64,000 bases of DNA, from NCBI RefSeq assembly GCF_000516985.1, contig NW_006917096.1, forward strand, positions 3,085,606 to 3,149,605. Direction: 5' to 3'. Source of the DNA: Pestalotiopsis fici W106-1 (Eukaryota; Ascomycota; Sordariomycetes; Amphisphaeriales; Sporocadaceae). Below are positions 23,636-35,800 of this stretch, piece after piece (within the stretch, counting starts at the first letter, position 1; each line of letters opens with the position of its first letter). The position numbers were made by a program, and so were the translations under genes. The notes below the pieces were generated by a model. That model was not told the DNA's origin. It searched no databases and saw nothing but the letters and a program-made list of their open reading frames with translations.

Positions 23636-25518
23636 ATGTCAGCTCTCGACGTTGAAGCTCTCCTCGATGCCACAGCCACCAAGGATGAGACACCAGAATC
23701 CAAGTCCAGAGAGCCCGATGATCGATTGAAGACAGACCGTGCCGACCGCCGTGACCGCGACCGCGCACGCGACGACAGCCGCGATCGCGACCACGATCGC
23801 AAGCGCCGAGACCGAAGTACTGACCGTGCCCGTCGTGATCGCGGTTCCGACCGGGAAGCTACCCCTCGCAGTGATGCAGGTAGCCACAAGAGTAGGCGTA
23901 GAAGTCGAAGTCGCGATGATGATCGCCGTCACTCACGACGTCACAGAGGAGGCGACGGTGACTACTACCGTGGAGGCCGAGGAGGAGGAGGAGGAGGAGG
24001 AGGAGGCCGGGATCGCTCCAGATCCCGCTCCCCGAACCGCTACTACCGCCCTAGGGATGAGCGCCGCGACCGTGAGGACCGCTCGCACCGTAGCAAGGAT
24101 GACGATCGTTTCCGTGGTGGCCGCACTCCCAAGAGAGATGCTACTCCTCAGCTGACCGAAGATGAGCGTGATCGCAGAACCGTTTTTGTACAGCAGCTGG
24201 CTGCTCGTCTTCGTACCAAGGAGCTCAAGGAGTTTTTCGAAAAGGTTGGCCCGGTCAACGAGGCGCAGATTGTCAAGGATCGTATCAGTGGCAGATCGAA
24301 AGGGTATGTTGCCTCCGTCCCCCCCCATCCCAGCCATCTGATACTGCAAATTACTAACTCACAACCATAGTGTCGGCTATGTCGAGTTCAAGAACGAAGA
24401 TTCCGTCACTGCTGCTCTTCAGCTTACAGGTCAAAAACTACTAGGTATTCCGGTCATTGTTCAGCTTACCGAAGCTGAGAAGAACCGCCAAGTCCGCACG
24501 ACAGACAGCTCTGGCACCCATGCCAACTCCATTCCTTTCCATCGCCTTTATGTCGGCAACATCCACTTCAGTATCACAGAGCAAGATCTGCAGAATGTGT
24601 TTGAGCCATTTGGCGAGCTTGAGTTTGTTCAGCTTCAGAAAGATGATAACGGCCGCAGCCGCGGCTATGGATTTGTACAGTAAGTTCTCTGCCAACAGAG
24701 AGACTCTGGAACAGTGCTAACAAGATGATAGGTTTCGTGAAGCTGATCAGGCTCGTGAAGCTCTAGAGAAAATGAACGGTTTCGACTTGGCAGGTCGTCC
24801 GATCCGTGTCGGACTTGGCAACGATAAGTTCACCCCCGAATCAACTGCCAATCTCCTACAGAGATTCCAGGGACAGAACCAACCATACCAGGGATCTGCA
24901 TTTTCTGGCGCTGGCGGCCGTGGCCAGCAAGCATCCGGCTTTGACAGAGCCGGCGGCCGGGATAACGACAAGGCCACCGGAGCCAGCGCCTTGGACGATA
25001 CCGACGTGGGTGGCGTCAATTTCAACAACTACAGCCGTGACGCTTTGATGCGTAAGCTCGCCAGAACTGATGATGCTCCTAACGGTGGTCGCGACGAGAG
25101 ACAGATCCTCAAACCAAAGACCGAGACCAAGCCATTGCCCGTCAACGTCAACATGGCAAGTCGTTGTGTTGTTTTGCACAACATGTTTGATCCCGCTGAG
25201 TACGCCAAGTCCCTCCCCTACACCTGTCTCGATTACTCGATTGCTAACACACATTCTAGGGAAGAAGGTGAAACTTGGGTCAAGGAACTGGAGGATGACG
25301 TTAGACAGGAAGCCGAGGAAAAGTATGGCCATGTGGTCCATATCTCGCTAGACCCGAATTCGCAGGGCGACATTTACCTCAAGTTCGACAAGGTTCAAGG
25401 AGGCGAAAATGCCATCAAGGGTTTGAACGGTCGCTATTTTGGAGGACGCATGATCAGCGCTGCACCTGTTGTGGATGCCGTCTACAGCAGTTTGTTTTCT
25501 CGCACCAAGGCTATCTAA
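23636..25518 (+). CDS. RBM39/CAPER-type SR-rich splicing factor
   Basis: Exons 23636-24303, 24371-24679, 24732-25199 and 25260-25518 give 567 residues. An RS/RD-rich N-terminus with a nine-Gly run is followed by three RRM domains. RRM1 runs from about residue 181, with RNP2-like TVFVQQL and RNP1-like KGVGYVEF. RRM2 starts with RLYVGNI and contains [11 protein letters not shown]-terminal UHM-type RRM follows the [12 protein letters not shown] segment. This order defines the RBM39 (CC1-like, S. pombe Rsd1) family, nuclear splicing factors and coactivators that contact U2AF-like ULM ligands. Intron 1 interrupts the RNP1 region of RRM1, and intron 2 that of RRM2. Confidence 0.95.
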
Positions 25519-26063
25519 GATACTAATCAGGCCTCAATACCGGCTCGTCTAGGACTCTCTCCTGTAAGTAATGATGGATGTAATAGATTGACTTTCCCAC
25601 TGATGACGATGCTCAGCATGACTCTCCACCATTTAATCGGCCATCCTCCCGGAAAGGAAAAAAAAATGATATCGAAAAAGACGTCGGCACAGCACACGAA
25701 ATAATGACAACGGATCACGGATACTACTTGTTACAGGCGTCTTCCGGTTTTGTCCCTTCTCGCATGAACTACACTGACGGTGGCCTTTTCGTGCTGATAA
25801 ACACAGAACAACAGATGCACCGCGGATTCCCTTGGCCCTTTTTAAGCTGAAGGTGCCCCCAACCAGAAGAGTCACTGCCACGAGACACGCTTCTCTACCA
25901 GTTAACAGTCATAGGATCATCCATTTTGATAGAGTCGATAGCATTTAAATCTTGAAGAAAGCAAAATTTATTCCTGTCTGCTGAGTATGATAACATGAAA
26001 TGATTGTCCTTTGAACCATACCCAGTGATTCATGGCCAGGACTGCGAGACAGTTCCATTTAGC
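25519..26063. other. Convergent 3' flanks, no gene recognised
   Basis: This is the short region between the RBM39-type gene (plus) and the phytase-like gene (minus), which converge. It is expected to hold both polyadenylation regions. No open frame of note is present. Confidence 0.5.
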
Positions 26064-28115
26064 TTAGCTGGGGATAGTGACCTTGAACACCAGCGCCTGG
26101 CTGTCAAGATTATATCCACTTGAATCCGCGTAAGTAAACTGTCCATTGTTTAAGAACCCATTTTGTGTTATGAAATCATTGTCACTCAAACTAAAGACGA
26201 AGTACTCGTCATCAGGGTTTCGCGGGTCGACAGGAACGATTGAAATAGATTCCCATTTTTCATTCTGAAATATTGAGGTCAACTAGCTGTTCTTGATAAC
26301 GAACCTTCCAAGATGGGAGAGCCGAAGAAAGGAGTGAGATTTGTTACTTACCAGGAGCTGAGCATCCTGATCCCCACCATTGTGCAGGCCAAAACGGCCC
26401 AGCTGGCTATTGACATTAAAGTCGAGGAACCCGCAGTACGTGGCCGTATCCACGCCGTCGACGAGGACGCCGGTATCCGCGTCGGCGACGGAGCAGTTGG
26501 TGCAGTCGTACCCGGCGGCCCGGACATCGGTGGCGCCGGCAACGTCAAACACGTCAATCTGGCGGTAGACGGACTGGGACTCGTCCTGGCCGTGGCCGGC
26601 GCCGCTGTCGCGCGAGAGCACGAGGAACTGTCCGTTGGCCAGGGCGTGCACCTCGGACTGCGCGGCGATCTTGGGGTTCTTGGACGCCTTGGCGGTTGGG
26701 TCAATGTAGGATGGCAGCGGGACAATGTACTCTGAGATGTAGACTGGGGACAGAGGTGCCGAGATGTCATATTGCAAAAAGCGTGTGTATCTTTGTGTTT
26801 GTTTCTCCAGGCCCTGTGATGATTGTCAGGATGTTCAGGTCTATGTCACGTCCGACAAAACTCGTGGAAAGTTGTAAAATGGAAACGTAGAAGTGGCATA
26901 TCACTTAGGAATGGCTACTTACACCTTCTTGCACCGTGGCAGCCTGCAGCAGAACCCAGAGGCTTTTTCCGTTCTCGGAAACCGTGAGGCCTTCAAAGCC
27001 ATGATTGTTCTCGCGGCCAGTATCGGGGTGCTCTGGGTTGGGGAGAGGACCATTGCCGTCGTCGATATAATGAGGTGGGCTGGCAGCCGAAAAGGACTCG
27101 GTGCCGTTGCGAAAAGGCACAATGGCGTCGGGTGGACGTATGGCTGTTAGCATCTGGCCAGTCGCATCGAATAAATCTGGTGCGAGTTAGTTCTGGCCTT
27201 TGCTGGTTTTCATTGACGGCTGGCTGATATCCCAGGCCAATGAATAGTATGCATAGTACAGAGTACTCACAAATATAAGGCCCATATTCGTCAGAGATCC
27301 AGAATGAGCCATCAGCATTGACGACCAAGCCCTCGCAGTCGACCGGGATTCTCTGCCCGCCTGGGCCGTCGCCGCCGAAACCGTCGCCAGTGTAAGTGGC
27401 AACCGGCAGGTCGGGAAAGCCAGGGTACGAGAGATGACCCGTGACGTCGGCATCGAGACCTGTGCAGGGTGTTCCGTCGGGGCCTGAGAACCGTATGGTG
27501 TCTTCATACGAGAAGATCAAGTTTGGGGGCGAAGGATCCGCCACGGTCGCATTGGGTGCTGGTGTCAAGGCGACGGTGAACTTGTGGACTCGAGGTTGAA
27601 AGTTCAACGTTCCCTCCGTATTCCTAAAGCAGGTGTTAGCATAGTTTTTAAAAATGCATCTTTAGAGATCGCTGCCATTTTTTTAATGAAAAAAAGAAGA
27701 AGGAAGAAAGAAAGAAAAGAAAAGATTTCTCTCTGACAGGCTCTCTTAATTCAAATAAATCAAGGTCATCTCGACCGTGCTACTGTAGAAGCAGGCTTGA
27801 TTTCACTCACCAACCGCGATCTGGCAGACTCCACAAAGTCCCCGTGTAAGTGCCATTGCACGACTTCTTCCACGAAGTCTTGTCAATGTAGATTGCGCTT
27901 CCCAGGCCACCCAAGGTGTCGCCAAACTTGTCCACGGCATCCGACACGACGAATCCGTACCCAGCAAGCTCCTGGTAGACATAGGTCTGGCCGTTGCAGG
28001 TCGTGCTGTTGACGACACTGTCCGCGGATGTCGTTGTATTGAGGGCAGCGCGCGGCGAGTGTGGACTTGCCGTTCCCACGGCCGCGAGAGCAGCTGTCAA
28101 TAGTAGAGTAGTCAT
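26064..28115 (-). CDS. Secreted esterase-like phytase-family protein
   Basis: Exons 28115-27811, 27623-27271, 27176-26923, 26813-26352 and 26264-26064 join in frame to 524 residues. A signal peptide (MTTLLLTAALAAVGTASP) is followed by several potential N-glycosylation sites. The segments SLPDRGW, DCEGLVVNADGSFWISDEYGPYI, DTGRENNHGFEGL and the NEKWESI segment are typical of the esterase-like phytase domain (PF13449), a beta-propeller-like fold. Despite the family name, substrates are poorly defined; phosphate or ester hydrolysis outside the cell is a family-level inference. All four introns have standard GT-AG ends. No membrane anchor is seen. Confidence 0.88.
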
Positions 28116-29034
28116 CTCGATCCAAAATAAGTCCTAATGCTTTGTTTTGGTTCTCGGGGGTGATTCGGAGATGCTATGTCCGAGAAGCCGGGGGTTCGTC
28201 GAGTGTGTCGCGTGACAGTCCTTTTCTCTCAACACGCACTTGTAGAAGAGTTCGTTTATCCTTCCTCGTTCTTGCACACTTTCCAGGACACGGCCCAATG
28301 ATCAAGGACAAATGTCAAGTATAGCCAATTGAAAACGAAATGCGGTCGACAACCACTTAATATAAAGAATCCTCAGGATAGCCGCCCGATTTATTGAAAT
28401 GAGCTCCTCATCCTACCAACCTATAATCGATCTAGCCAGAGACATCTCAGCTAATAGTACATGCAAGCCCACCCACACCCACCTCGCTAGAACGCGGCCA
28501 CTTTGCCTCCCTATACAGACACACACATACACATGCATGTAGACCCATGGCAATGGCCTCGGGGCTACGGCACACATCCGAGTTTGATGAATCCCTGCAT
28601 GAGCAAGGCAGATCGCATCCGACGAATGAGACCCGAGGACAAGGCACATTGCAGAGATGGCCGCCGCCTCAGAAGAAAAGAGACGGAAATTTCATCTCAA
28701 AGGATTCCAAACTCGGTCAAGACAAGCGGAAATAAAATAGTGTCTGTAGTGTGTCTCTTGGAAGGCCCTTGGCAGAATAAGTGGGTAGGTAGTATTCGCT
28801 GCACGTTCCTAGCGACCGTCTTCCTATTGGGTTATATACTTGAAAGGCTTACAGGGATGATGCTTCTGGGCAAGCTTACAGAAACACGGCGCTGTCTTGA
28901 AGCAGCAACTTGTTTATTCATAATTTGTCTGCCACCTGGGATCTCACACAAACATTATCAATCGGCTTGTCTTTAGAGACTGACTACCTCTAAGAACATA
29001 TCATTGACGACCGTTTCCGTGTCGACATGGGATT
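28116..29034. other. Intergenic region, no gene recognised
   Basis: The region lies between two minus-strand genes and holds the promoter of the phytase-like gene and the 3' flank of the HET gene. A short ACACAC-rich tract lies near 28520-28540. An open frame at 28503-28976 has no recognisable features. Confidence 0.45.
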
Positions 29035-31980
29035 CTATACAAGAACTCTCTCCTCCAACTTGACTTTGCTGCGTCGGATATCCTCGACTAAATCGCCCTT
29101 GTACCTCATCATTTCGTGCACATAAGCTTGACCAACATAAACCCATGCAGACTTGTAGGGCGTGCCCAAGTGCTCCCACTCGCTCAAAGCCGGTCGTAAT
29201 ATGACGGGGACGTCCATGCCCAGGACGAGATGCAGCTCGCCGCCATTTCTCAGACCCTCGGGGCCCAGGCCAAGATGACCATTGCCGGTCACGAATAGTC
29301 TTCGCCCAGAGTACACATGGCGGCGCGCTTGATGGTATTGCCCACGAGAGGGGTTGGCAACAGCAGTTGGAAATTTCGAAAATTTGCCAGCCGTGAGGGT
29401 GAGGTGCAGGAGCTCATCGGCTGACATATCTTGGTCCAACAATGCCGCGGGGTGATGACTTGTACGATGAGCATCAGTACTCTTCCTCAATCGTACAGCT
29501 TCCTTGCTCAGTGTCCGTTCTGCTGGCAAGATCTGGCCACTTATGCTTCTCAGTGTTGCATGCAGTGTTTCATCAATGCGGAATGTCTTGCTGAGTGCTT
29601 CGTCATTTGGGTCGTCAAACCGACCATCGTGTGTGATTTTGGCGGAAAACTCTGGCAACACATGGACTTTCAGCAAATGAAACGAGGAATGATTATCAGC
29701 TGTCTCTTCTTGCGAGCTTTCATATTCTGGAGCAATGGAGGTTGGGGTACAGCCTGTTGCAGAGAAAGATGTCTCATCACTTGGTAGACCTGTCCACAAG
29801 AGGCGCAGGTTGTCATCAAACCAACCGTCAGAGCGGAAGAATGATGGACACCAGGTGGGAATATAATCTGGCTTTCCAACGGCTGGGTTATCCAGTTTGG
29901 ACTCTGCCCTCATGGATTCAGCAAGAGCAACAACAGACAAACTGCGCGAATGGCACATATGCCGCATAGAAAGTTCTATGCAAAGGAAGGACTGCCGGCG
30001 ACAATAGTCAACATTCAGAAGCCTTTTTGAAACATCTGAAAGTCCTAGAAAAGCAAACACCTTATCTCTGGGATCAGTACTCTTTCGAAAACGGAATCTG
30101 TAGCACAAAGACAGGAGATCCATCGAGTTTTCAGGTCGAGTCATTGTCGCTCTCAAACACCTAGACTTTCTTGGTGCTGTGTTCGAGTCATTCTGAAGTG
30201 ATAATCGTGATGTGCGAATATCATTCAAGTCCTCAAACTTGTCAAAGTGAGTAGATTTCACTGGGAAGAAGGAATGTTGAGTGCTGGCATGAGCAAGGCG
30301 ACAAAAGCGATCCCATGCAAGAGCTGAATTGCCACACTGAACCACGGCACTTTTCGCTAGGACAACCTCCTGTATTACCCATGTTCGGGTCCAATAGTCG
30401 TTTCGGAGAAGTTGGGCTGCAACGCGGCTACTGCCGTAATGAATTCGATTGTTGACTCTGTCATTCTTGGCTCCATTTTGAGAGGGCAGATTCATATACT
30501 GAAAGGTCTTCTCAAGTCCCAATGGCTCATGATGGCCGAGCCACACAATTGCCTGGGTGGCATTCGAGTATATGATCGGCATGAGTAGAACTTGGGAACT
30601 TCTTTCTGCCAAGTCTGATTGATTGATGCACAGAGCATCAATCCAAAGGGCTCTTGGGGTCGACTCTCGGCGCAGGTGAAGCAATAGCCGGTGTAAAGTT
30701 ATCGATATGACAAAGTTCTTCCCGTTGACTTGAACACGCGATGTCCACGGAGACGTTCCCCAGACGTATGAGAGGGCTTCGTAGGGCTTCCCATCTGAAT
30801 GCCCAAGTTCCATGATGCCGAGGGTACAAACGATCGGTTCGTTGCCCGAACCAGGTTGAAGCTCCAGTAGCCTCCCCTGCATGTATCCGCCTCCGTGTTC
30901 CAAAGCCGGCAAGGATTGGTACACAGAATTGTTCAATAATATTGCTTCCGACAGTGTATCCTCATGCAGATTGTTCAAAGCTTCCAGAAATACTTTGGTC
31001 ACGATATCGGTTTGCGAGGCTGACCAAAGTAGGAGCCTGATGCCGAGTCCTGCAAGCACAATACACACATCCAAAGTATTTGGGGGAGCCACGATATATA
31101 GAAGTTGTAAAAGACTCCACGTTGCGGTGAAAATATTGTTGTACATCGCGCGAGCGGCAGCCATCCCCTCAGCAGATATATCCGCCAAGCGTGAGTTGAT
31201 GATTGCTGTAAAAAGAACGTCACGCGTCTTATACTTTATCGTACACCACACCATGTATATTTGGTAAGTCTCTGCTGCTATAAACAAGGATTCGCAGGTG
31301 ACCGAATACCAATACATGGAAGCCTGGAAGCCGATAGCCGATGATCGCAGACTTGTTGACTTCTTTGGCATGCATGAGATCACCGAGTCTACATGCAGCG
31401 CCCAAAGAGGTCTATACACCAGATTAAAAGCACCAGCGAAGAAAGGAATGGAGGGTTGGAAGAAGTAAATGGAAATGGCCCAAAAAAGCATAAATATGAT
31501 GGGAACAATGGAGATGGCGTACAAAAAACCACAGACTAGAATGCCGATAAGAACGGCCGAGGGAATGGTATATAAATGTCGGACCTGGTGTATCACCAGA
31601 CTCAGCGGGACTGACATCCAAGCGAGGACATATCCATGACGTGCTGGTACAGATTGCATGATGGTCGTCCGAGCCAGGCTCTGGCACACAGAGATGGTCG
31701 CCGCAAGCAAGCCGGTGACCATCACCAAAGCCAGGTTGATTGGGAGGAAACAAACGGCGACAGGGTATGAGAACACAATTGTGAAATAGAGAAACAATGG
31801 CCCAAGGATAGACGCGAGATACTTGAATACAGGGGAAAGGATGCGTGTGATGGAAATAAGAAGGGTCGGCATGGATAAGAGATACGATATTGTCACCAGT
31901 ACCATTTTGGCAGAGGATACCAAAACGGTAAGGATACTCAGACCAATGGTACTGGCCATTGTAAACAACCATATTCCCAT
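29035..31980 (-). CDS. HET-domain protein with multi-span membrane N-terminus
   Basis: One intronless frame of 981 residues. Residues 1 to about 330 contain roughly seven to nine hydrophobic segments long enough to cross a membrane. A HET domain starts at about residue 370, with the hallmark PYEALSYVWG (399), LWIDALCINQ (about 445-454) and the WVIQEV segment (about 535). The C-terminal part has the SGRRLFVTGNGHLGLGP and LVLGMDVPVILRP region that ends many HET proteins. HET domains trigger programmed cell death during heterokaryon incompatibility or allorecognition; the role here is by family. A membrane-anchored HET protein could link a membrane event to death signalling, which is inference. 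A nearby in-frame Met at 31956 is a possible alternative start. Confidence 0.93.
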   Translation of the reverse strand: MGIWLFTMASTIGLSILTVLVSSAKMVLVTISYLLSMPTLLISITRILSPVFKYLASILGPLFLYFTIVFSYPVAVCFLPINLALVMVTGLLAATISVCQSLARTTIMQSVPARHGYVLAWMSVPLSLVIHQVRHLYTIPSAVLIGILVCGFLYAISIVPIIFMLFWAISIYFFQPSIPFFAGAFNLVYRPLWALHVDSVISCMPKKSTSLRSSAIGFQASMYWYSVTCESLFIAAETYQIYMVWCTIKYKTRDVLFTAIINSRLADISAEGMAAARAMYNNIFTATWSLLQLLYIVAPPNTLDVCIVLAGLGIRLLLWSASQTDIVTKVFLEALNNLHEDTLSEAILLNNSVYQSLPALEHGGGYMQGRLLELQPGSGNEPIVCTLGIMELGHSDGKPYEALSYVWGTSPWTSRVQVNGKNFVISITLHRLLLHLRRESTPRALWIDALCINQSDLAERSSQVLLMPIIYSNATQAIVWLGHHEPLGLEKTFQYMNLPSQNGAKNDRVNNRIHYGSSRVAAQLLRNDYWTRTWVIQEVVLAKSAVVQCGNSALAWDRFCRLAHASTQHSFFPVKSTHFDKFEDLNDIRTSRLSLQNDSNTAPRKSRCLRATMTRPENSMDLLSLCYRFRFRKSTDPRDKVFAFLGLSDVSKRLLNVDYCRRQSFLCIELSMRHMCHSRSLSVVALAESMRAESKLDNPAVGKPDYIPTWCPSFFRSDGWFDDNLRLLWTGLPSDETSFSATGCTPTSIAPEYESSQEETADNHSSFHLLKVHVLPEFSAKITHDGRFDDPNDEALSKTFRIDETLHATLRSISGQILPAERTLSKEAVRLRKSTDAHRTSHHPAALLDQDMSADELLHLTLTAGKFSKFPTAVANPSRGQYHQARRHVYSGRRLFVTGNGHLGLGPEGLRNGGELHLVLGMDVPVILRPALSEWEHLGTPYKSAWVYVGQAYVHEMMRYKGDLVEDIRRSKVKLEERVLV

Positions 31981-32887
31981 TGGAGAATAAAAAGAAAAAG
32001 TGATTGTGTGGTAATAAAGATGCTTCCTTCATCACCCGGCTTCGTTTTTGCACGGAAAAGCTCAAGGCAGCCAAGGAGGCACAGCAAGACTCTCTGCAAC
32101 ATGACTTCTCCATTCTGGCATGGTTGCCAAGTGCCCGAATGCGCCCCGCTATGTACTACGTCTTCATTGTTCTTGTACCTACCACGTCTTGTTTCATTCA
32201 GCACGATTGAAATAAGTATACACCCACCCGATCCAAAGAAAACGCGTGACGCCAGGAATGGGGTTTGCTATTATCATTTTCATTTTCTCATAACCACTTT
32301 CTTACTGATTCTACCCAGTAGCAACGTAGGCAAGTCCTGACGATCTCGGCACGGGCATGACCTTTGGTGCACAGCTGTACAACATTCCTTGCCACGGCAT
32401 CTTCAGACCCCATACGCTATTCACCCCTTTTTCTTCTTCTTTTATTTGACATTTCGCTCGGCCACCACGGGTGATGACCTGCGTCGAGTGTCCCGGTCCG
32501 TCCTAGTTGCCGTAATACGTAGTCCTGGTCCCAGACGGAACTCGTCATGTCTACATACAATAATGAAAAAAAGTAACTCAAACATCCACGTCGTTACGGT
32601 TATGCGTTCTTCATTTGGGAAAGCTCCCAACTCTCTGGCGATGACTCGGTACGCTCACCAAAAGCCCTCTCTATCTTGGTATCACACACGCAGAAAATAA
32701 AAATGTAGAACGAGCCAATGCTCTTGCGTGGCGGACCGCTGTGCAAAGTCGTTGATATCTTGGCCGTCGCAGACCATACGACCCTCAACCATTACTGCAT
32801 GGTTTTGTCGGTCGATCAGCGCCCACCACGCACAGCCTGAGCCGAGTCATGTATGGCACAGTTTCGCCCCCCTCTTTCAAAACATCA
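31981..32887. other. Promoter of the HET gene and 3' flank of crm1
   Basis: No gene is recognised. It contains the upstream region of the HET gene and the 3' flank of crm1, both on the minus strand. Open frames reach about 110 residues without recognisable features. Confidence 0.45.
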
Positions 32888-35800
32888 TCACAGTTCATCA
32901 TCCTCGGCCTCGATCTCAGAAGGCTTCAGCAGACCACCAACCTTGGCTCGTCTTTCATGGTCCGCGGTCAGCTTTTGTTGGGTCTCCTGTTCCTTCTCAA
33001 CCGCGAACAGGTCGGCATTATCACCAGCAAACTCCTTGAGAGAGATCAAAAAGTCACGCAGGTTCAGTCTGAACTTGTCGTACTGGTTGTTGAGACCAAT
33101 CAAGCCTTCGATAAAAAGGTTGATTTGGGCACTGTGCAGTGGTCAGTCTTGTCGGATTATTAAGCATACAATGAAGCACTGAACACTTACATCTGGAGGT
33201 TGGGGAACGCATTGCGAAGCAGATTTCCGACGAAGTTAGCGAGGAAATCACGGTTCGAAGTACCCGAAGGAGCCTGGTCGGTGTAGACAGGGCCTTGGAT
33301 CTTGGGAGTACCACCTTCAGCGGGCAGCACATAGTTGAACAGCTTCATCAGCAGCATCGACTGAGTCTTGAAACCAGCCTTGTGATCCGGGTCGGTTAGG
33401 ACAAAGAACACATCCTGTAGGATGGGTGTAAAGAACTGCTGGAAGAAAGCGTTCTTGGTCGGGTCATCGGTCTTTTCCGCAATGTTATTGACAAGCTCCA
33501 GGCACATGTTAAGACCAGCACCCTCAACGTCACGGTTGTCGTGCTTGCTGGCCCACATGCAAGCATCAATAACAAACTTGAATTGACGATTGTCCAACTT
33601 TAAGAGAGCTGGGAAACAGTGCAGGTTGATGGCTCGCAGGAGGTTGAAAAACTCCACACGATGCTCGGGGAATTCGGAGAAGTCCTTGTTGATCATCTCC
33701 AGTGTGCACTCAAAGACGTTCTGCATGATGACGGGTACCTGGTCTTCCATCAAGTTGGTCAGTTTACCAATGATGGTCGACATGGCCTTCAGCACTTCGG
33801 CATCCCTCGCACCGGGCACGTTGCGGTTGTAATCAACCAGAACAGAATCCAGCAGTTGAGGAACCATTTGCTGCCGGACAGCAGTCAAATCCTCAGCCTT
33901 GTCCACATAAGTCTCAATCAACTTGAGAATTTCCTTCTTGATAGTTCGCAGGCCTCGAACCTTGGGCATACGTGGTGCAAGCTCGCCATCGCGAGCGACA
34001 GCATCAGAGATCAGCTGACTGGTTGCGCGGTACATCTGGAGCATGTCCAAGTAGATCCTGCCGATTTGAGGGCCAAAGTATGGGCCAACAGAAGAACAAG
34101 CCGAGACATTAGTCTTCATGATGTTACCGATAATCTTGATGGTCTCGGCATCCTGCAGGATAGTGGGATCCTGGGTGGCAGCACGAATGATCTCATCCCA
34201 TGCAGCATTCGGTGCCCCCATCAATTCGGCGAGTAACCTCTCTTGCTGGTGCTTGTTTCCCTGGGCGGAGACCATGAAGCCACAAGCTTCGTAAAAAGTG
34301 TGTACCTGCTGCGGTGTCAAGTCGCAAGTAATCCGAGGCAGGTTGCGAACGATCTCTTCAATAAAGGGCTCGCTCTCACTTGGCTGCAGAGCCACGAAGT
34401 GACGGCGGCACTGGCGGGCGATTTTGATAAAAGTATCGCAAGCCATGTCTTGAACACCTGTTTTTGTTATTGGTAAGCTAATGGATTCCATCATGTCTCT
34501 GAGAAAAGTGAATTACCTTCATGGGATTCGTGCATGAATTCGAACAGCTTGTTGACGACCGTCTTAAGGAACTTCCAGTGAGCCTTCAGAAATCGGGGGT
34601 ACTGTCCAACAATGTACATAATGTTGGAAGCAACGACGGCCTTGTTGTCCTTGCCTCGTTTCATTTCTGTAAGGCCCAAAAGATCCTTAATAACTGTGAC
34701 CAGGAAGCGCTTCTCGGTCTCTTCGTTCATGGCCAAGGAGATGGAACCGATAGCCCAGCAGAGAACATTGCAGTTGTGCCAAGACCATTCGGTGTTGTCG
34801 ACTTGACGTTGAAGCTTCTCGGTCATGATATTCTCCATGTCAACGACGTCCAGATGCGTCAGGTAAACAAGACACTCGCGGATGGTCTTGTACAGCTGTA
34901 CGGTGTCACTTTCCTTGACGAACTCTCGCACAATCTCACCCTCGTCGTTTTCGACAATGAGGACCTCCTCTGGGCGGACCATCTTCTCAATCATAACAAC
35001 ACGCAGATTCGAAAGAACTTCCTTGAACTTGTGCATACGCAGCGGGAGACTTGCGAGAACGCTTGGATTCGGTGCGCCCGATGTTGCTCCGGTACTGCCC
35101 AAGCTCATCAAGGGGTTCATTTCCTGCAGAGGTGCCGACTGCATTTCCTCGTACAGCTCTTGGACGAGCTTGAGCCAGTAGTCCAGACAGATCTTGAAAA
35201 TCTCACGATCCTCGATTTGCGAGATTCGAATGAGGTAAAAGTGACCATGAGTAAGGAAGTCGCGGTTCGGCAAGTTCTCGATAAGATTGACGTGTTGGCC
35301 AAAGAAATTGCACAGGAAGAGGGCAAAGTTCTGGATGAACTCCTGATCCTTCGAGTTGCTCTGAGGGTATGTAGACTTGAGGTCTAGCTCGAGGGGAATG
35401 AAACCGGCAACTGTGGTCAGGACCTCGCAGAACATCTTGACGAGCTGCTCGCTGTACGCATTTGGTTGTCCATGGGCGGCTGTTGTTAATCCACCAATCT
35501 CGGTAAACACTTGCAAGGTAATGTTTCGGAATTCGGGAACTTCCAAAAAGCGCGAACGTAATGTCTCGATCAAAGGCGTCTCGAAGATGTAGCCAAGGGG
35601 GATCCAGTTGCAGAATCGCAAGAGCGTCTCCAGAGTGGCGTTCACCAAGCTAGGTTGGTTGGCTGTGGTAAGAATCTCCTGGCAGAGCTGGAAGATTTGA
35701 GAAAACTCATTGCACATGGTAGTCTTGAGATTTCTTGTCTTGGCCGAGGTCATCTGATCGGCCGAGTAGTCGAAGACCTCCTCCGAAAGAAGGCGCAGAA

